DNA from: Sulfurisphaera ohwakuensis
Lineage (GTDB): Archaea > Thermoproteota > Thermoprotei_A > Sulfolobales > Sulfolobaceae
DNA: 64,000 nucleotides
Direction of reading: 5' to 3'
Assembly: GCF_009729055.1 (NCBI RefSeq)
Contig: NZ_CP045484.1
Span: forward strand, 372,001 to 436,000
Positions 9,990 to 20,779 of the stretch are shown one piece after another. Within the stretch, counting starts at the first letter, position 1; every line of letters starts with the position of its first letter. Made by a program: the position numbers and the translations under genes. Under the pieces are notes generated by a model. It did not search any database. It was not told the origin of the DNA and saw nothing but the letters and a program-made list of their open reading frames with translations.

Positions 9990-11229
9990 TACTAAAAAAC
10001 AATAGTATAATTGATGGTAAAATATTTCCGAATATTATATTTAAAAATGAAAATAGAAGAGGAATAGTTACCCAAACCTTTATTTTTTCCTTCTTAGCTT
10101 CTTTTTCCATTTCTTTTGGTGTAATCGTCCATTTAAAAGGGAGTCTAATTAGACCTTTACAATACCCTGCTATTGAAGCATTTAATATTACTAAAGGTAA
10201 CTTGTAATCATTAACTCTTTGTCTATATACTAATGCATATATGGAAACAGACGTTCCATAGACTACAATAGATAATATGAATACTAAAAGAGGAATTTTT
10301 AAGATAAAGTTAAGTGAAGAGAGTAAAATTAACATGAAAATAAATAATCCGTAAATACCCCATTGTTGGGCATAGAGTACTCCTTCAATACCTCTAATGC
10401 CCTTTTTAAATAACTTAAAGGATTGCAATAGTAACTGGGCTGAACCGTAAGACCATCTCTCTATTTGTTTATAAAGATCATCTAAAGTAAATGGAGCTAA
10501 AGAGTAAACTATTATGTCATCAAGGTATTTGATTTTGTAATTATATAGGAATAATCTAATCCCTAATTCTAGATCCTCTGTTATGATATTTTCTTTCCAT
10601 CCACCTACTTTTATTAAAATATCTTTTCTTATGCAAAACGCTGAGCCATTTGGAAAAATGGGTAACCCTAGATAATATCTCACCTTAAAAAGAGAATCCA
10701 TAACTTTTTCAGTGAACTCTTTATAGTATCTTTGAACATCTGTTTCAGCGTTATAAATCCTTAATCTATAAGAAGCTACATTGAAATCATATAATGCTAG
10801 TCTACTTAAGAAATCCTTGTCTACTCGTGCATCTGAATCAAGAAATACAAGATACTCGTACTTTGCATGCTTTACGCCATAATTAAGAGCTCCAGCTTTT
10901 CCTCCAACCGGATTATTTCTATTAAGGATTTTTAATTTTTCTATGTTCATATATTCACGATATTTTTCCTCAAATTTTTCTTTAGGATCATCGGAAATAA
11001 TTATAATTTCGTACTTCTCGTAATTAATACCTAGTAGATTATGTATTAAACCTTCTATAGTTTTTTTACTTTCATTCTTTTCAGCCACAATTATACTAAA
11101 CCCCTTTTGAGATTTATTTTGTGGTTCGTAAACGTTAATTTGACGTTTTGAGTAATAATAAGACTGTAAAAGATTCCAAACAGATGGTAATATAGCAGAT
11201 AAAATTAGTAACAAAGAAAAAATATTCAT
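9970..11229 (-). CDS. Membrane glycosyltransferase, family GT2
   Basis: A 419-aa protein with an N-terminal membrane helix, a GT-A domain ([22 protein letters not shown] with the metal-binding Dx[17 protein letters not shown] acceptor motif) and C-terminal membrane segments from about 285 onward. This layout matches processive cellulose/hyaluronan-synthase-like GT2 enzymes that build or export a surface glycan. The start ATG overlaps the stop of the pyrophosphatase gene (ATGA), so the two are co-transcribed. The product sugar is not predictable. Confidence 0.87.
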   Translation of the reverse strand: MNIFSLLLILSAILPSVWNLLQSYYYSKRQINVYEPQNKSQKGFSIIVAEKNESKKTIEGLIHNLLGINYEKYEIIIISDDPKEKFEEKYREYMNIEKLKILNRNNPVGGKAGALNYGVKHAKYEYLVFLDSDARVDKDFLSRLALYDFNVASYRLRIYNAETDVQRYYKEFTEKVMDSLFKVRYYLGLPIFPNGSAFCIRKDILIKVGGWKENIITEDLELGIRLFLYNYKIKYLDDIIVYSLAPFTLDDLYKQIERWSYGSAQLLLQSFKLFKKGIRGIEGVLYAQQWGIYGLFIFMLILLSSLNFILKIPLLVFILSIVVYGTSVSIYALVYRQRVNDYKLPLVILNASIAGYCKGLIRLPFKWTITPKEMEKEAKKEKIKVWVTIPLLFSFLNIIFGNILPSIILLFFSIMESVV

Positions 11230-11744
11230 TTTGAATTTGCCCTTTTTATGGCTTCATTAATTCTAGTTTTAGCCTCCGAAACTCCTCCCCAACCAGATAT
11301 CTTAACCCATTTACCTGGCTCAAGTTCTTTATAGTGTTCGAAGAAGTGGTTTATCTTGTCTTTAATAGCTTGAGGTAAATCAATTATATCCTTTATATTT
11401 GAAAATGTAGGGTCTACTTTATCTTTTGGTACTGCAATAATTTTTGCGTCTTCTCCTTCTTCATCCCTCATATAGAGTATTCCTATAGGTCTAACTTCTA
11501 TAGCCGTTCCTGGTAGTAACGGATAATTGCTAATTACTAATACATCTAAGGGGTCTCCATCTTCTTCTAATGTACCAGGTATAAAGCCATAATTAAATGG
11601 ATAAACCATCGAGGTGTAAAGGATTCTATCTACTTTCACTACTTCTTCTTCATCATCGTACTCATATTTTATATTTGATCCTAAAGGTATCTCTATTAGA
11701 ACATTTACTTCATCTGGTGCCTTTTTACCTGGGCTTAATTTCAT
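11226..11744 (-). CDS. ppa: Inorganic pyrophosphatase, family I
   Basis: A 172-aa soluble pyrophosphatase. It hydrolyses pyrophosphate released by biosynthetic reactions. The signature [10 protein letters not shown] carries the metal-binding aspartates and [11 protein letters not shown] lies just before. I use ATG 11744, giving the [11 protein letters not shown]-terminus typical of Sulfolobus enzymes; a GTG at 11750 would add two residues. Confidence 0.96.
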   Translation of the reverse strand: MKLSPGKKAPDEVNVLIEIPLGSNIKYEYDDEEEVVKVDRILYTSMVYPFNYGFIPGTLEEDGDPLDVLVISNYPLLPGTAIEVRPIGILYMRDEEGEDAKIIAVPKDKVDPTFSNIKDIIDLPQAIKDKINHFFEHYKELEPGKWVKISGWGGVSEAKTRINEAIKRANSK

Positions 11745-11766
11745 TTTCACTCAAAAGATGATTTCA

Positions 11767-12306
11767 TTAGCCATTTATATTCTTTATCAAGTTATTTATC
11801 TCATTAATAATCAAAGATAATTTCTCATCCTTCATGAGGTTTTCAATTTCCTTTTCGTAGGTTTTGGTTATTTCACTAACATCATAACCTAATTTAGCAT
11901 ATCTCTTTGCTTGCATGTATGTAGATAATCTATCACATAATTTTGCAATCTTTCCTTCTAAGCTTTTCATTTCCTTATATTCTATGAATAATTCAACATC
12001 CAGACCTAGTTCTTTAATAGCTTCAAGTTCTATTTCCTCCTTTTCTTCTATTCTCTCAGAAGCCCATTTTGGTAAATCTCCTAGCAAACTCTCAGCAACG
12101 TCATGAAATAATGCTATCACTGATGCTCTTTCAGGATTAATCTTAACACCTTTTTCCTTAAGCTTACTAGCAAGATAATATGCTAAAACAGCCGCTTCCC
12201 AACTATGTTGGGATACTGTCTCTCCTATTGATGGCGGTACTCCTCTTTGCATCCAACCAGTTCTAACTAAATTTTTACATCCTGTAATAACTCTTTCTAA
12301 ACTCAT
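11767..12306 (-). CDS. HD-domain phosphohydrolase (YfbR/HDDC2-like)
   Basis: A 179-aa HD protein with the metal ligands in QHSWEAA, LFHDVAE and a later Asp in LCDRLS. The GWMQRGVPPSIGETVSQHSW opening resembles 5'-deoxynucleotidases of the YfbR/HDDC2 type, which dephosphorylate dNMPs. Start is ATG 12306; a TTG at 12321 would add five residues. It lies 20 nt after the thiDN stop and is probably in the same operon. Confidence 0.85.
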   Translation of the reverse strand: MSLERVITGCKNLVRTGWMQRGVPPSIGETVSQHSWEAAVLAYYLASKLKEKGVKINPERASVIALFHDVAESLLGDLPKWASERIEEKEEIELEAIKELGLDVELFIEYKEMKSLEGKIAKLCDRLSTYMQAKRYAKLGYDVSEITKTYEKEIENLMKDEKLSLIINEINNLIKNING

Positions 12307-12325
12307 GGAAAAGAATTTCAAAGCT

Positions 12326-13672
12326 TCAACTTAAATTTTTACATATATAATTTAGTGTATCAATTATTGTATCAATATCTTCTGTCCAAATTCTTATCAT
12401 TGCTTCCTTTCCTTTCATTCCCTTATCAAATATTACATTGGGAATCTTTCCGTAATTTTCATATATAAAATCTATTATCCATTGCATACTTTTTCCCTCT
12501 ATTTCATGCTCTGGTTCTTTTTCCCTATCTATTTCTATAACATCATATCCATATAAGCGTAGAAGTTTAATTGTATTTTCATCATATCTTATATTAATAA
12601 GAACCGTAGCTCTCTCTCCTTTTCTTATTGTTGCTAGAAGTAATCTGGCAGTATGTGTGGGTTTTCCGAAAACTACTGGAAAGCCTATACTCACTTTATT
12701 ATCCCAATTTCTTATTATCCTATTTTTAAAAGTTGCTATATCATTAAGATCTTTAACATATGATGAAGGTATTGAGTGGGCTAAATTTGATTGAACTTCT
12801 GGTATTAACTTATAAAATGAAGGAGTAGATTCAACAAAATTAGCAAATTTATACATATCTTCTATAACTTTATATTTATAAGCATTCTTTTCTATGTAAA
12901 CAAGGGGATCCACTGGCCCTATTCCCTTTCCTATTTCAAGACCATATTCAATAGAAGTTTGAAGTATATCTCTAGCAATTCTTATCGCATTATATATTTT
13001 TTCTCCTTTTGCTAATTCGGCCGATATTACTGTTGAGAATACGCTACCAGTTCCGTGTGTATTTTTTTGATTAATTCTCTCATAACCAACTAGGTAAAAG
13101 GAATCTTTTTTAGCATCATAGAGAATGTCAAAACTGTACTTTGTAGATATATGGCCACCTTTAACTATTACGTATGGTATATTATATGTATTAGAAATTA
13201 TTTTACTACTTTTCTTCATATCCTCAAGAGTCTTAATGTTAATACCAGAAAAATAAGAGGCCTCAACAGCATTAGGAGTGAGAACTGTAGTAATCGGTAG
13301 GATATATTTTTTATAATCCTCAAGATCTTTAATTAGCTGAGTTCCATCTTTAGCAAATATTACTGGATCTGTTACAATAGTCTTTCCTTCTAAATATTCT
13401 TTTACAACTTCATATTGTTCCTTATTGTAAATCATTCCTATCTTAACATTATTTATGTCAAAATCCTCTAGAACTGTTTCTAGTTGTTTTTGAAAAAAAT
13501 CTCTTTCAATGACAAGTATATCTTTTATACCTCTGGTGTTTTGAGCAGTTATAGCAGAAACTACTAACGTACCATGTACTCCTAATATTTCGTAAACTTT
13601 TATATCAGTTTCTGCTCCTGCACCATTACCAGTATCTATCCCTGCCACACTAAGTGCTACTACCTTTTTCAT
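12326..13672 (-). CDS. thiDN: ThiDN: HMP-phosphate kinase fused to thiamine-phosphate synthase
   Basis: A 448-aa two-domain enzyme. Residues 1 to about 255 are ThiD ([41 protein letters not shown]), which phosphorylates hydroxymethylpyrimidine phosphate. Residues about 265-448 are ThiN, the archaeal thiamine-phosphate synthase that replaces ThiE. The ThiD motif has IDTGNGAG where bacterial enzymes have SDSGGGAG. Its start overlaps the moaDE end by 23 nt. Confidence 0.92.
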   Translation of the reverse strand: MKKVVALSVAGIDTGNGAGAETDIKVYEILGVHGTLVVSAITAQNTRGIKDILVIERDFFQKQLETVLEDFDINNVKIGMIYNKEQYEVVKEYLEGKTIVTDPVIFAKDGTQLIKDLEDYKKYILPITTVLTPNAVEASYFSGINIKTLEDMKKSSKIISNTYNIPYVIVKGGHISTKYSFDILYDAKKDSFYLVGYERINQKNTHGTGSVFSTVISAELAKGEKIYNAIRIARDILQTSIEYGLEIGKGIGPVDPLVYIEKNAYKYKVIEDMYKFANFVESTPSFYKLIPEVQSNLAHSIPSSYVKDLNDIATFKNRIIRNWDNKVSIGFPVVFGKPTHTARLLLATIRKGERATVLINIRYDENTIKLLRLYGYDVIEIDREKEPEHEIEGKSMQWIIDFIYENYGKIPNVIFDKGMKGKEAMIRIWTEDIDTIIDTLNYICKNLS

Positions 13673-14360
13673 TTCTTCTCACTCTAGTATTTCCAGCAAC
13701 TACCCAAAATTCTCCATCATCTCTTATTTCTAATTTCCAAATACCCGTCGTATGTTTCACTAATTCTAAGGTTTCTTCTACTGCATGTATAGCATCTTTT
13801 CTACCCTTTCCTAATGCCATGATCAACAATACATCTTCACCTGGTTTCATGTTATCTATTACATGAATAATTTGTAAATCAACTAGATCATTATATTTTT
13901 TCTTAACTTCATCTATTATTTCCTTAAATCTTCTCCTTGTATATTCCTCGTAAGCTTCATATTTCAATTCATAAACTTTATGATTCTCAACTATTCCCTT
14001 CACAAAACCTAAATAAATTACTAGCGATCCAGCTTCTGGTGGTGCTTTTTCTCTAAATTTTTTTATTTCCTCTAAAAGATCAAATCTCTTTGAAACATAT
14101 AATTCTCCCCCAGAAGGCGGAGGTAAAAATGCTATTTCATCTCCATCATTAATGTTATTTACATTAGCTTTGCCATTAACTAAAATAGTAATTCTCACAC
14201 TACCTAAGCCATTTTTGATAACTTTTAAGAACTCTTCACCATATAAAGAAGATAACTGTCCAAGTAAACAGTCTACTGTTTTACATTCTGTTTCAATTTC
14301 CTCAAAACTCTTATTTGTAAAGTCTTGAATAAATGAAAAATATCTTAAACGTACTTTCAT
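13650..14360 (-). CDS. moaDE: MoaD-MoaE fusion, molybdopterin synthase
   Basis: A 236-aa protein that joins both molybdopterin synthase subunits. Residues 1-85 are the ubiquitin-like MoaD, ending in PPPSGG (Gly84-Gly85). MoaE starts immediately after and includes [46 protein letters not shown] and the conserved [12 protein letters not shown] end. MoaD normally needs a free C-terminal Gly-Gly to carry sulfur as thiocarboxylate, so this fusion should be cleaved after Gly85, as reported for mycobacterial MoaX. A GAGAGG ribosome site precedes ATG 14360. Molybdenum-hydroxylase accessory genes occur 27 kb away. Confidence 0.92.
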   Translation of the reverse strand: MKVRLRYFSFIQDFTNKSFEEIETECKTVDCLLGQLSSLYGEEFLKVIKNGLGSVRITILVNGKANVNNINDGDEIAFLPPPSGGELYVSKRFDLLEEIKKFREKAPPEAGSLVIYLGFVKGIVENHKVYELKYEAYEEYTRRRFKEIIDEVKKKYNDLVDLQIIHVIDNMKPGEDVLLIMALGKGRKDAIHAVEETLELVKHTTGIWKLEIRDDGEFWVVAGNTRVRRNEKGSST

Positions 14361-14394
14361 TCCTCTCTCCCTTTATATAATAACACATTCAAAT

Positions 14395-14814
14395 ATGGAT
14401 AAAGAATTATTAAATTTCCTATTAAATGGTGAGTCTCAAAGGATTTATAAAGATGATAAATACCTCGAAATATTAAATAAACTGAGTGAAATAGATGCTA
14501 AGCTTCAATTACTTCTTAAATCTAAACCAAATAAGTCAATATGTGAACAAATACTTGATAAAACTTATGTAATAATGTCTGTATCAGAAATAGATCCGAA
14601 GCTTCATCCTTCGCTTTTCATATTAGATCTTGACGGAGAAAAAATACTAGTCACATTTAAAGATACTATAGAATTATTGAAAATGTATTTTATAATATAT
14701 AAAGATCAAGCAGAGATAAAGATACCAAGGAGACTAACTCCACTTTTTGGTTTTCTAAAGAAAAATGGTTTAATATACTTAGACCATGAGGACATGACTT
14801 ATAAATTTGTTTAA
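14395..14814 (+). CDS. Hypothetical protein, 139 aa
   Basis: I do not recognise the family. The first half has heptad-like leucines (LEILNKLSEIDAKLQLLLKS), suggesting a short coiled coil. The C-terminal part (RRLTPLFGFLKKNGLIYLDHEDMTYKF) resembles a winged-helix wing. A TATATA box at 14372-14379 precedes ATG 14395 in the 34-bp divergent gap with moaDE. The last 4 nt overlap the convergent flavoprotein gene. Cytosolic; no signal peptide or membrane helix. Confidence 0.7.
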   Translation: MDKELLNFLLNGESQRIYKDDKYLEILNKLSEIDAKLQLLLKSKPNKSICEQILDKTYVIMSVSEIDPKLHPSLFILDLDGEKILVTFKDTIELLKMYFIIYKDQAEIKIPRRLTPLFGFLKKNGLIYLDHEDMTYKFV

Positions 14815-17087
14815 GAATATATTATTTCCTTAAATACTCTTTCAATAAGCTTTGGTGTAATTGCTCTTTTTATCATCTCATCAATTGCTTTTATCATTTG
14901 ATCACTGTTTACTATGTCTTTAGCCGAATATTCAAGTTTACTTGAAGTAAGGATTTTTTCTCTCATTTCCATAATTAAACTAGAATAATTTTGTCCCTTT
15001 AAATAATCTGAAATTAATGTAATCTTCTGATCTAGTATTATAGTGTCATTAACTATCTTTGAAATGTATTTAATTATTTCATCCTTTCTTTCGTGCTCTT
15101 TTATTTTCTGTTCTAGTATATTCTTAAACTTATTTAGGATAACTGGGTATGTAACAAGGATAAAGTATCCTTCACCGCCTAAGTTCCATAAGCTAACTTT
15201 CTCTGCAATTTCATCTACTGAGTCTGTTAAGGCTTCTTTAATTGAATCAATTGATAGATCTAGTAATAAATTATCTAAATCTTTTTCTCCAACAAGCTTC
15301 TCCATATTCTCAGATCCTACATAAAATACGGAATACACAGATGAAGTACCATATTTCCAAGTAGAGAACGGACAAATTGTTAGCACAGCTTTTCCCTTAG
15401 AAGATATTGGATATCCCTTATATGTAGTCAAATTTAATCCGGCACATTCATCATCATTTCCTTTAATTCCTAGTTTTTTAGCCCAACAACCAGCATGAAT
15501 TTTTCTTTCTTTTAATGCATCTTTTACAACTTCATATGCTAATATACCCGTATCTCCAGATAGTAAATTGTAAATGTATAATGCTTCTGGACAGAGGAAA
15601 TAAATCCCTTGGGCATCTTTATTTTTCTTTAATTCCAAAATTTTACTTACCTTATCTTTAGCACCTTGAATATTCCCTCCAATAAAATCATCAAAACCGC
15701 AACAAGCATTTACTAATTCTACTCTAGGAGAAAATTCTTGAGGCAAAGAGTTTCCTTTATCTAACAAGTATGTTAAAAAACCTCTAACACCATTTATATC
15801 ATATTTAGATGCACATCCTACAAAGAGTAAATACAAAGGCCTATTTCTATAAGTATTTTGAAGTTTTTTTGCTAGGTTAGAGATATCTGAAGGTAAATCT
15901 TGTATTTCTATTTTAATTTTTTCTGGAGAAATAATATTTACCCCTTCAGTAGTTAATTTACTAATTGGTATATTTACTGGGCATACTTCTTCATCTTTTA
16001 CACATCCAAAGCAAGTTTCAAAATCCTTTTCCTCCATTATAAGTCTACCAATTTTCCCAACTGGAGAATATAGAGGGTTATGGGTGACTTCGTATGCTTT
16101 ACAAACATTAAGGCATAATCCACAGTTAATACATTTAGTTGCCTCGTTATATATGCTAACTATGCTCTTATACTCTTTTGGTAATTTAGTCTTCTTTCCT
16201 AATTTGTTTAAAATCTCTAAATGTAATTTGTCATATTCAGAAAGTGAGGGGAAAGGTAAGAACTCTTTATTTTTCTTTAAAAATGAGAAAAGTTCGTTTA
16301 AATCATCAAACTTAATTCGTCCTAAAAATACATAGTATTTATCTGGTGAATTAAAATTTATTTTGTATCCTATAATTTTTTCAAAAAATTTTAACTGAGC
16401 TAACTTAGAATATGAAGACTCTGGAAATCTGAGCATAACTGGTATATAATCTCTTTTAAAACTCTGTATAACAATTTTATTTATATCGTTAATTAAAGAG
16501 TAAGTATCAATACTACTCCCAGAAATACCTTCCAGTTTCGCATAATTAGAAGTTAAATAAAATCTTTCTTTGTCATCTAGTATAATTGCACTCCATGCAA
16601 ACTTACTTTCTTTATCACTTTCAATTACTTCTGTATAATTTGCTGTCATAACGATTGCTTCATTATCTTTAAGACTGTGAACCTCTTTCTTTCCTCTTAC
16701 AAAACCAAATTTGTAACTTCCAAATCCAGACCCATTAGTTGCTATGAACCCTCCTATGCTTCCTTGCAGATATAATGGAAAAAGTACTGGTACTTTTGAA
16801 TATTTCTTTAACTCGTTTATAAGTTCTTCAAATGTAAGTCCTGGTGCTACTCTATAAATAGAATAAATAGAAGAATCGGATTTGATTTCTTCTATTATAT
16901 TCCCAGAAGGTAATTTTGTAGGTGAAGGAATAATTTTAGGGTTAGAATATTTTATAATGTCCCCATTCATCGAGGTAAGTCTTCCAATTACAACTTCTTT
17001 ATCTTCCTTGATAAGAAGTTTTTCTATTTCTTTGATTTCAATAGTAGTCAAAGCCCTACTAAAGATTGATGCATCAGTAACTCTCAT
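14811..17087 (-). CDS. FAD-linked oxidase/Fe-S fusion (GlcD-GlcF-like)
   Basis: A 758-aa fusion. The N-terminal third is a PCMH-type FAD-binding domain (GSIGGFIATNGSGFGSYKFGFVRG). A ferredoxin-like part follows (CINCGLCLNVCKAYE; CFGCVKDEEVCPVN), then CCG-type heterodisulfide-reductase modules (NACCGFDD, HAGCWAKKLG). The layout resembles glycolate/D-lactate dehydrogenases that pass electrons from a 2-hydroxy acid to quinone or another carrier. The second cluster motif shows only three clear cysteines (CxxC, CP) and the FAD cap domain looks short, so the substrate is open. I use ATG 17087; TTG 17093 is possible. Divergent from pantoate kinase. Confidence 0.82.
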   Translation of the reverse strand: MRVTDASIFSRALTTIEIKEIEKLLIKEDKEVVIGRLTSMNGDIIKYSNPKIIPSPTKLPSGNIIEEIKSDSSIYSIYRVAPGLTFEELINELKKYSKVPVLFPLYLQGSIGGFIATNGSGFGSYKFGFVRGKKEVHSLKDNEAIVMTANYTEVIESDKESKFAWSAIILDDKERFYLTSNYAKLEGISGSSIDTYSLINDINKIVIQSFKRDYIPVMLRFPESSYSKLAQLKFFEKIIGYKINFNSPDKYYVFLGRIKFDDLNELFSFLKKNKEFLPFPSLSEYDKLHLEILNKLGKKTKLPKEYKSIVSIYNEATKCINCGLCLNVCKAYEVTHNPLYSPVGKIGRLIMEEKDFETCFGCVKDEEVCPVNIPISKLTTEGVNIISPEKIKIEIQDLPSDISNLAKKLQNTYRNRPLYLLFVGCASKYDINGVRGFLTYLLDKGNSLPQEFSPRVELVNACCGFDDFIGGNIQGAKDKVSKILELKKNKDAQGIYFLCPEALYIYNLLSGDTGILAYEVVKDALKERKIHAGCWAKKLGIKGNDDECAGLNLTTYKGYPISSKGKAVLTICPFSTWKYGTSSVYSVFYVGSENMEKLVGEKDLDNLLLDLSIDSIKEALTDSVDEIAEKVSLWNLGGEGYFILVTYPVILNKFKNILEQKIKEHERKDEIIKYISKIVNDTIILDQKITLISDYLKGQNYSSLIMEMREKILTSSKLEYSAKDIVNSDQMIKAIDEMIKRAITPKLIERVFKEIIYS

Positions 17088-17132
17088 CCACAATAATTAA
17101 AAATATAAAGTAATAAATGTTTTCCTAAATAG

Positions 17133-17882
17133 ATGACAGATATTGAAATTATCGTTCCCCTAAATATTTCTGGAATTTGGTATCCAGTTTATACTGAAGA
17201 TATAAGGTATACCGGGTCTATAGGCTTATCATTGGTATTAAATCCGCCAATAATCGCTTTTCCTAAAAAAGGTGATCCGGAAATTTATTTTAATACCCAA
17301 CGTGTGAATTTTCCAAATTTAAAGTATCTAAGTCTTTTAGCTAATGTAAAACTTTATATCCAATCTGAAGTACCTTTAGGTTTTGGTTACGGGCTTAGTG
17401 GTGCAATAAGTTTAGCTTATGCTCTAGCTTCTTATGAATTGTATAACATAAAATTAGAAGATGCACTTGTGGTTGCTCATGAAAGCGAAATATTTACTAA
17501 TAATGGACTCGGTGATTTAATCTCCGAATATTATGGTGGAGGATTAGTTTACAGAAAGAAGCCTGGTGCTCCAGGATATGGAGAAGTAGAAAAAATTATA
17601 GTTGAATGGGAGCCAATTTGTAGTAAACCTCTATCAAAAGAATCTACAGAGAAATTAATAAAAAATAAAAATGATAATGCGCTAGTATATATAAATCAGT
17701 TTTTACATAATCCTTCTTTATTAAAGTTCTTTGAATTATCGAGGAAATTTACTGAAGAGATCGGATTTATATCCCCTTTTCCAAACTCTTTCAGAAAGAA
17801 AGGTTTAATACTTAGATTAAAAGAATGTGAAGAAGGATGGATAAAACACACACCAGCAATACATGGAGCTTACATTCGTTAA
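17133..17882 (+). CDS. Pantoate kinase (GHMP family)
   Basis: A 249-aa GHMP kinase with the ATP loop [19 protein letters not shown]. It belongs to the archaeal pantoate kinase family, which phosphorylates pantoate to 4-phosphopantoate and, with phosphopantothenate synthetase, replaces bacterial PanC/PanK. The next gene encodes exactly that partner, overlapping by 46 nt, and panB follows convergently. The three genes make a CoA synthesis cluster. Confidence 0.9.
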   Translation: MTDIEIIVPLNISGIWYPVYTEDIRYTGSIGLSLVLNPPIIAFPKKGDPEIYFNTQRVNFPNLKYLSLLANVKLYIQSEVPLGFGYGLSGAISLAYALASYELYNIKLEDALVVAHESEIFTNNGLGDLISEYYGGGLVYRKKPGAPGYGEVEKIIVEWEPICSKPLSKESTEKLIKNKNDNALVYINQFLHNPSLLKFFELSRKFTEEIGFISPFPNSFRKKGLILRLKECEEGWIKHTPAIHGAYIR

Positions 17883-18637
17883 TTCCAGAAAATCATCCTA
17901 GAAAAGAATCTCTCATAATAAGAGAAAAAATAGTGGATGGCTTATTAAATGGCTATGTTGCGCCCCAAGGATTAATTGCTCATGGAAGGGGAGAATGTTT
18001 TGACTATCTTATTGGAGAAAAAACTCAAGAATTTGCGATTAAAGCTATAAAAGCCGGAGTTGCTTCTCTACTGTTAGCTAAAAACCCCGTAATATCGGTA
18101 AATGGTAATATGGCAGCACTAGTACCTAACGAAATAGTAAAATTAGCGGAATTAATAAATGCAAAAATAGAAGTGAACTTGTTTTATAGAACTATTGAAA
18201 GAGAAAGGAAGATTGCTGAGATACTAAAGAAGGCTGGTGCAAAAGAGGTCTTAGGTGTTGATGAAGATGCGTCGGCTACTATTCCAGAACTTTTCAGTGA
18301 AAGAAGAAGAGTTAGTCCAAGAGGAATATACATAGCTGATGTAGTATTATTAGGATTAGAAGACGGAGATAGAACAGAAGCTTTAGTTAAAATGGGTAAG
18401 AAAGTTATTGCAATAGACTTAAACCCTATGTCAAGAACTTCTCAGAAAGCTAGTATAACTATAGTAGATAATGTGATTAGAGCATTTCCCAAAATGATTG
18501 AGATAGCTAAAGAACTAAGAAACAAAAGTAAAGAGGAATTAGAACAAATAGTGAAAAATTATAATAATAAGGAAATATTAGCTGAAAGTCTTAGATTTAT
18601 AAGCAACTACCTTCTTCAGCTATCTCGAGATTTATAA
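17837..18637 (+). CDS. 4-phosphopantoate--beta-alanine ligase (phosphopantothenate synthetase)
   Basis: A 266-aa member of the archaeal PPS family. The conserved N-terminal region [21 protein letters not shown] and [21 protein letters not shown] is clear, as are the late [16 protein letters not shown] and [11 protein letters not shown] segments. It condenses 4-phosphopantoate with beta-alanine using ATP. The ATG at 17837 lies inside the pantoate kinase gene, giving a 46-nt overlap and about 15 extra residues before the conserved part. The 3' end overlaps panB by 22 nt. Confidence 0.92.
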   Translation: MDKTHTSNTWSLHSLIPENHPRKESLIIREKIVDGLLNGYVAPQGLIAHGRGECFDYLIGEKTQEFAIKAIKAGVASLLLAKNPVISVNGNMAALVPNEIVKLAELINAKIEVNLFYRTIERERKIAEILKKAGAKEVLGVDEDASATIPELFSERRRVSPRGIYIADVVLLGLEDGDRTEALVKMGKKVIAIDLNPMSRTSQKASITIVDNVIRAFPKMIEIAKELRNKSKEELEQIVKNYNNKEILAESLRFISNYLLQLSRDL

Positions 18638-19419
18638 TGCTCTTTTCCCGGGAATCTCCCTTCTTTTACCTCTGAGATATAATCCTCTATTGCTCTTCTT
18701 ATTAGTCCCCTTAAATCTATATATTTCTTTGCGAAATAAGGAGTAAAATCTGAAAGACCAAGTAAGTCATGAATAACTAAGATTTGTCCGTCACAATATG
18801 GTCCTGCTCCTATACATATCGTTGGAATATTAATGCTTTCAGTTATTTTTTTAGCTACATCTGAGTAAGTGTTTTCTATTACTATTGAAAAAGCCCCAGC
18901 TTCTTCTAGTGCTTTTGCATCTTTAACTAATTGTTCCTCTTCTTTTTCTCTTTTCCCCAAAATTCTATATCCACCTATTCTTAAGAATCTTTGTGGGGTT
19001 AATCCTATGTGACCCATAACAGGTATTCCAGCCCTTACTATAGCCCTAACAACATCTCTCACTTCTTCTCCACCTTCTAATTTTACTGCATCAGCACCAT
19101 GTCTAGCAAGTAAACCAGCATTTTTTACAGCATCTTTGGTTGACGTTTCATAGCTTAAGAATGGCATATCAGCAACTATTAACTGTGGAGGCTTAGCTTT
19201 TACTACTGCGTCTAGATGAATTAACATATCTCTCATAGTCACTTTAAGTGTGTTCTCTTTTCCTAAAACTACCATTCCAAGGGAGTCCCCAACTAAGATA
19301 CCATCAAGATTCGTCTGAGATATTATCTTCGCTGAGGGATAATCGTAGGCTGTTAACATTATTATTTTCTCTTTCTTTTCCTTCTTTTTCAAGAAATCCC
19401 TTATTGTAACCTTTTCCAT
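18616..19419 (-). CDS. panB: Ketopantoate hydroxymethyltransferase
   Basis: A 267-aa PanB. It makes ketopantoate from ketoisovalerate and methylene-tetrahydropterin, the first committed step to CoA. Family motifs include [31 protein letters not shown] and [11 protein letters not shown] 19419 is chosen since KVTIRDF is conserved in the family; an ATG at 19434 is in frame too. The start lies well inside the upstream 228-aa gene, a 116-nt overlap. It is convergent with the phosphopantothenate synthetase gene. Confidence 0.95.
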   Translation of the reverse strand: MEKVTIRDFLKKKEKKEKIIMLTAYDYPSAKIISQTNLDGILVGDSLGMVVLGKENTLKVTMRDMLIHLDAVVKAKPPQLIVADMPFLSYETSTKDAVKNAGLLARHGADAVKLEGGEEVRDVVRAIVRAGIPVMGHIGLTPQRFLRIGGYRILGKREKEEEQLVKDAKALEEAGAFSIVIENTYSDVAKKITESINIPTICIGAGPYCDGQILVIHDLLGLSDFTPYFAKKYIDLRGLIRRAIEDYISEVKEGRFPGKEHYKSRDS

Positions 19420-19990
19420 AAATTTTCCTAGCAATAATTGATGCTAAAGTTAATATTCTCTTTATTCTTTCAGCAATTGGTAATGTTTCCTCATATTGCG
19501 AAGCTTCCTCATAAATTTCCGTTAATTTTGAAAGCTCATCAAATACCATTAACCTAAAAGTTTTCTTGTCTATCTCAGTAATAATACTTTTCTTAGACAT
19601 TAAATCCAGTTTTCTTTCTATTTTTTGTGGTTCAAGAGAGTAAAATTTTATTTTAATAAGCTCTATTTTGGGATCTCCTTCTTTATTTTTGTTTAAGATA
19701 GTCTCTACTTGTTCCTTATCGATGAACTTCCACCAGTGTTGATTACTGCTTTTATATGTGGTTTCTAATATACCATAATCCTTTTCAAGAGCCCTTAAAA
19801 TCATTTTAGGGTCATAAGAATAACCTAATTGTGAAAGTTTATCTACAACGTCCTTATAACTAAAATCTCCTAATTCTGGCTTATTGTTTTCATATGAGCA
19901 ATCTAAAGCAGCTTGAAGTATAATCCTTCCTTTCTCTCCGAACTTCAGTAAGAACTCTAATGTTCTGTCGCTAACATTACCAGTTACCAC
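19304..19990 (-). CDS. Hypothetical protein, 228 aa, overlapping panB
   Basis: I do not recognise the family. The N-terminal half looks helical and could hold a winged helix ([31 protein letters not shown]). The middle is charged and helical ([18 protein letters not shown]). The last about 38 residues are encoded in another frame of panB and are rich in Lys, Glu, Asn and Ser, so they are probably not a folded domain. Start is GTG at 19990. It is upstream of panB in the same direction and likely co-transcribed. Confidence 0.7.
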   Translation of the reverse strand: MVTGNVSDRTLEFLLKFGEKGRIILQAALDCSYENNKPELGDFSYKDVVDKLSQLGYSYDPKMILRALEKDYGILETTYKSSNQHWWKFIDKEQVETILNKNKEGDPKIELIKIKFYSLEPQKIERKLDLMSKKSIITEIDKKTFRLMVFDELSKLTEIYEEASQYEETLPIAERIKRILTLASIIARKIYGKGYNKGFLEKEGKERENNNVNSLRLSLSEDNISDES

Positions 19991-20044
19991 ATATAACTTA
20001 CTTCGAATGATTTTTTATTCTAATATTTCGAAAAACATGGTATA

Positions 20045-20779
20045 ATGAACGAAGAAATTGCTATCAGTGTTATCAATCTTAGAAAAAAGTTCGGTAATTT
20101 TTGGGCCTTAAAAGATGTTAACTTTACGGTAAAAAAGGGGGAAGTATTTGGTTTAATTGGCCCTAATGGTGCTGGTAAAACTACTACACTTAGGGTAGTT
20201 GCAGGTATAATTAAGAGCTACGAAGGTATCGTAAAAGTATTTGGTTTAGATCCTGTAAAAGCTAAAAATAACGGATATATCTCCTATATGCCAGAAGATG
20301 CGTTCCCATATGAAAAACTTACTGGAATAGAAAATTTACAGTTTTTTGCTGAACTTTACAGTCGTGGTGATAAGAGGAAAACTCAAGAATTCGTTGAATT
20401 AGGCATAAAAATAGCTAATTTAGGGGATAAAATATACCAGCCAACCTCAACATATAGTAGGGGAATGAAAAGAAGGCTTATTATTGCCAGAACGTTAATG
20501 GTGATGCCTAAATTAGCAATCCTTGACGAACCCACGTCAGCACTTGATGTTGACTCTGCTGTAAGGGTAAGAAATACAATAGTTGAAATGTCGAAAAAAT
20601 ACGGAATTACGATTATTTTGTCTTCTCATAATATGTTAGAGGTTCAATATATGTGTGATAATATAGCCATGATAAATGATGGAAAAACAATTATTTCTGG
20701 TAGTCCGAATGATATCATTGAAAAGTTAAAGGTTAAAAACCTTGAAGAAGCTTTCATGAAGGTGATTTCAAATGCTTAA
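20045..20779 (+). CDS. ABC transporter ATP-binding protein
   Basis: A 244-aa ABC ATPase. Walker A is GPNGAGKTTT, the signature is TYSRGMKRRL, Walker B is LAILDEPTSALD and the switch His is in SSHN. It resembles the NatA/CcmA-type exporters that pair with ABC-2 permeases. The permease gene follows with an 8-nt overlap. Substrate (ion, drug, lipid or peptide) is not predictable. Confidence 0.93.
   Translation: MNEEIAISVINLRKKFGNFWALKDVNFTVKKGEVFGLIGPNGAGKTTTLRVVAGIIKSYEGIVKVFGLDPVKAKNNGYISYMPEDAFPYEKLTGIENLQFFAELYSRGDKRKTQEFVELGIKIANLGDKIYQPTSTYSRGMKRRLIIARTLMVMPKLAILDEPTSALDVDSAVRVRNTIVEMSKKYGITIILSSHNMLEVQYMCDNIAMINDGKTIISGSPNDIIEKLKVKNLEEAFMKVISNA

Noticed and set aside
14361-14394. TATATA box as a shared bidirectional promoter of moaDE and the 139-aa gene
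   Set aside because: The distance to the moaDE start (about 15 bp) is too short for the minus direction; only the plus direction is plausible.
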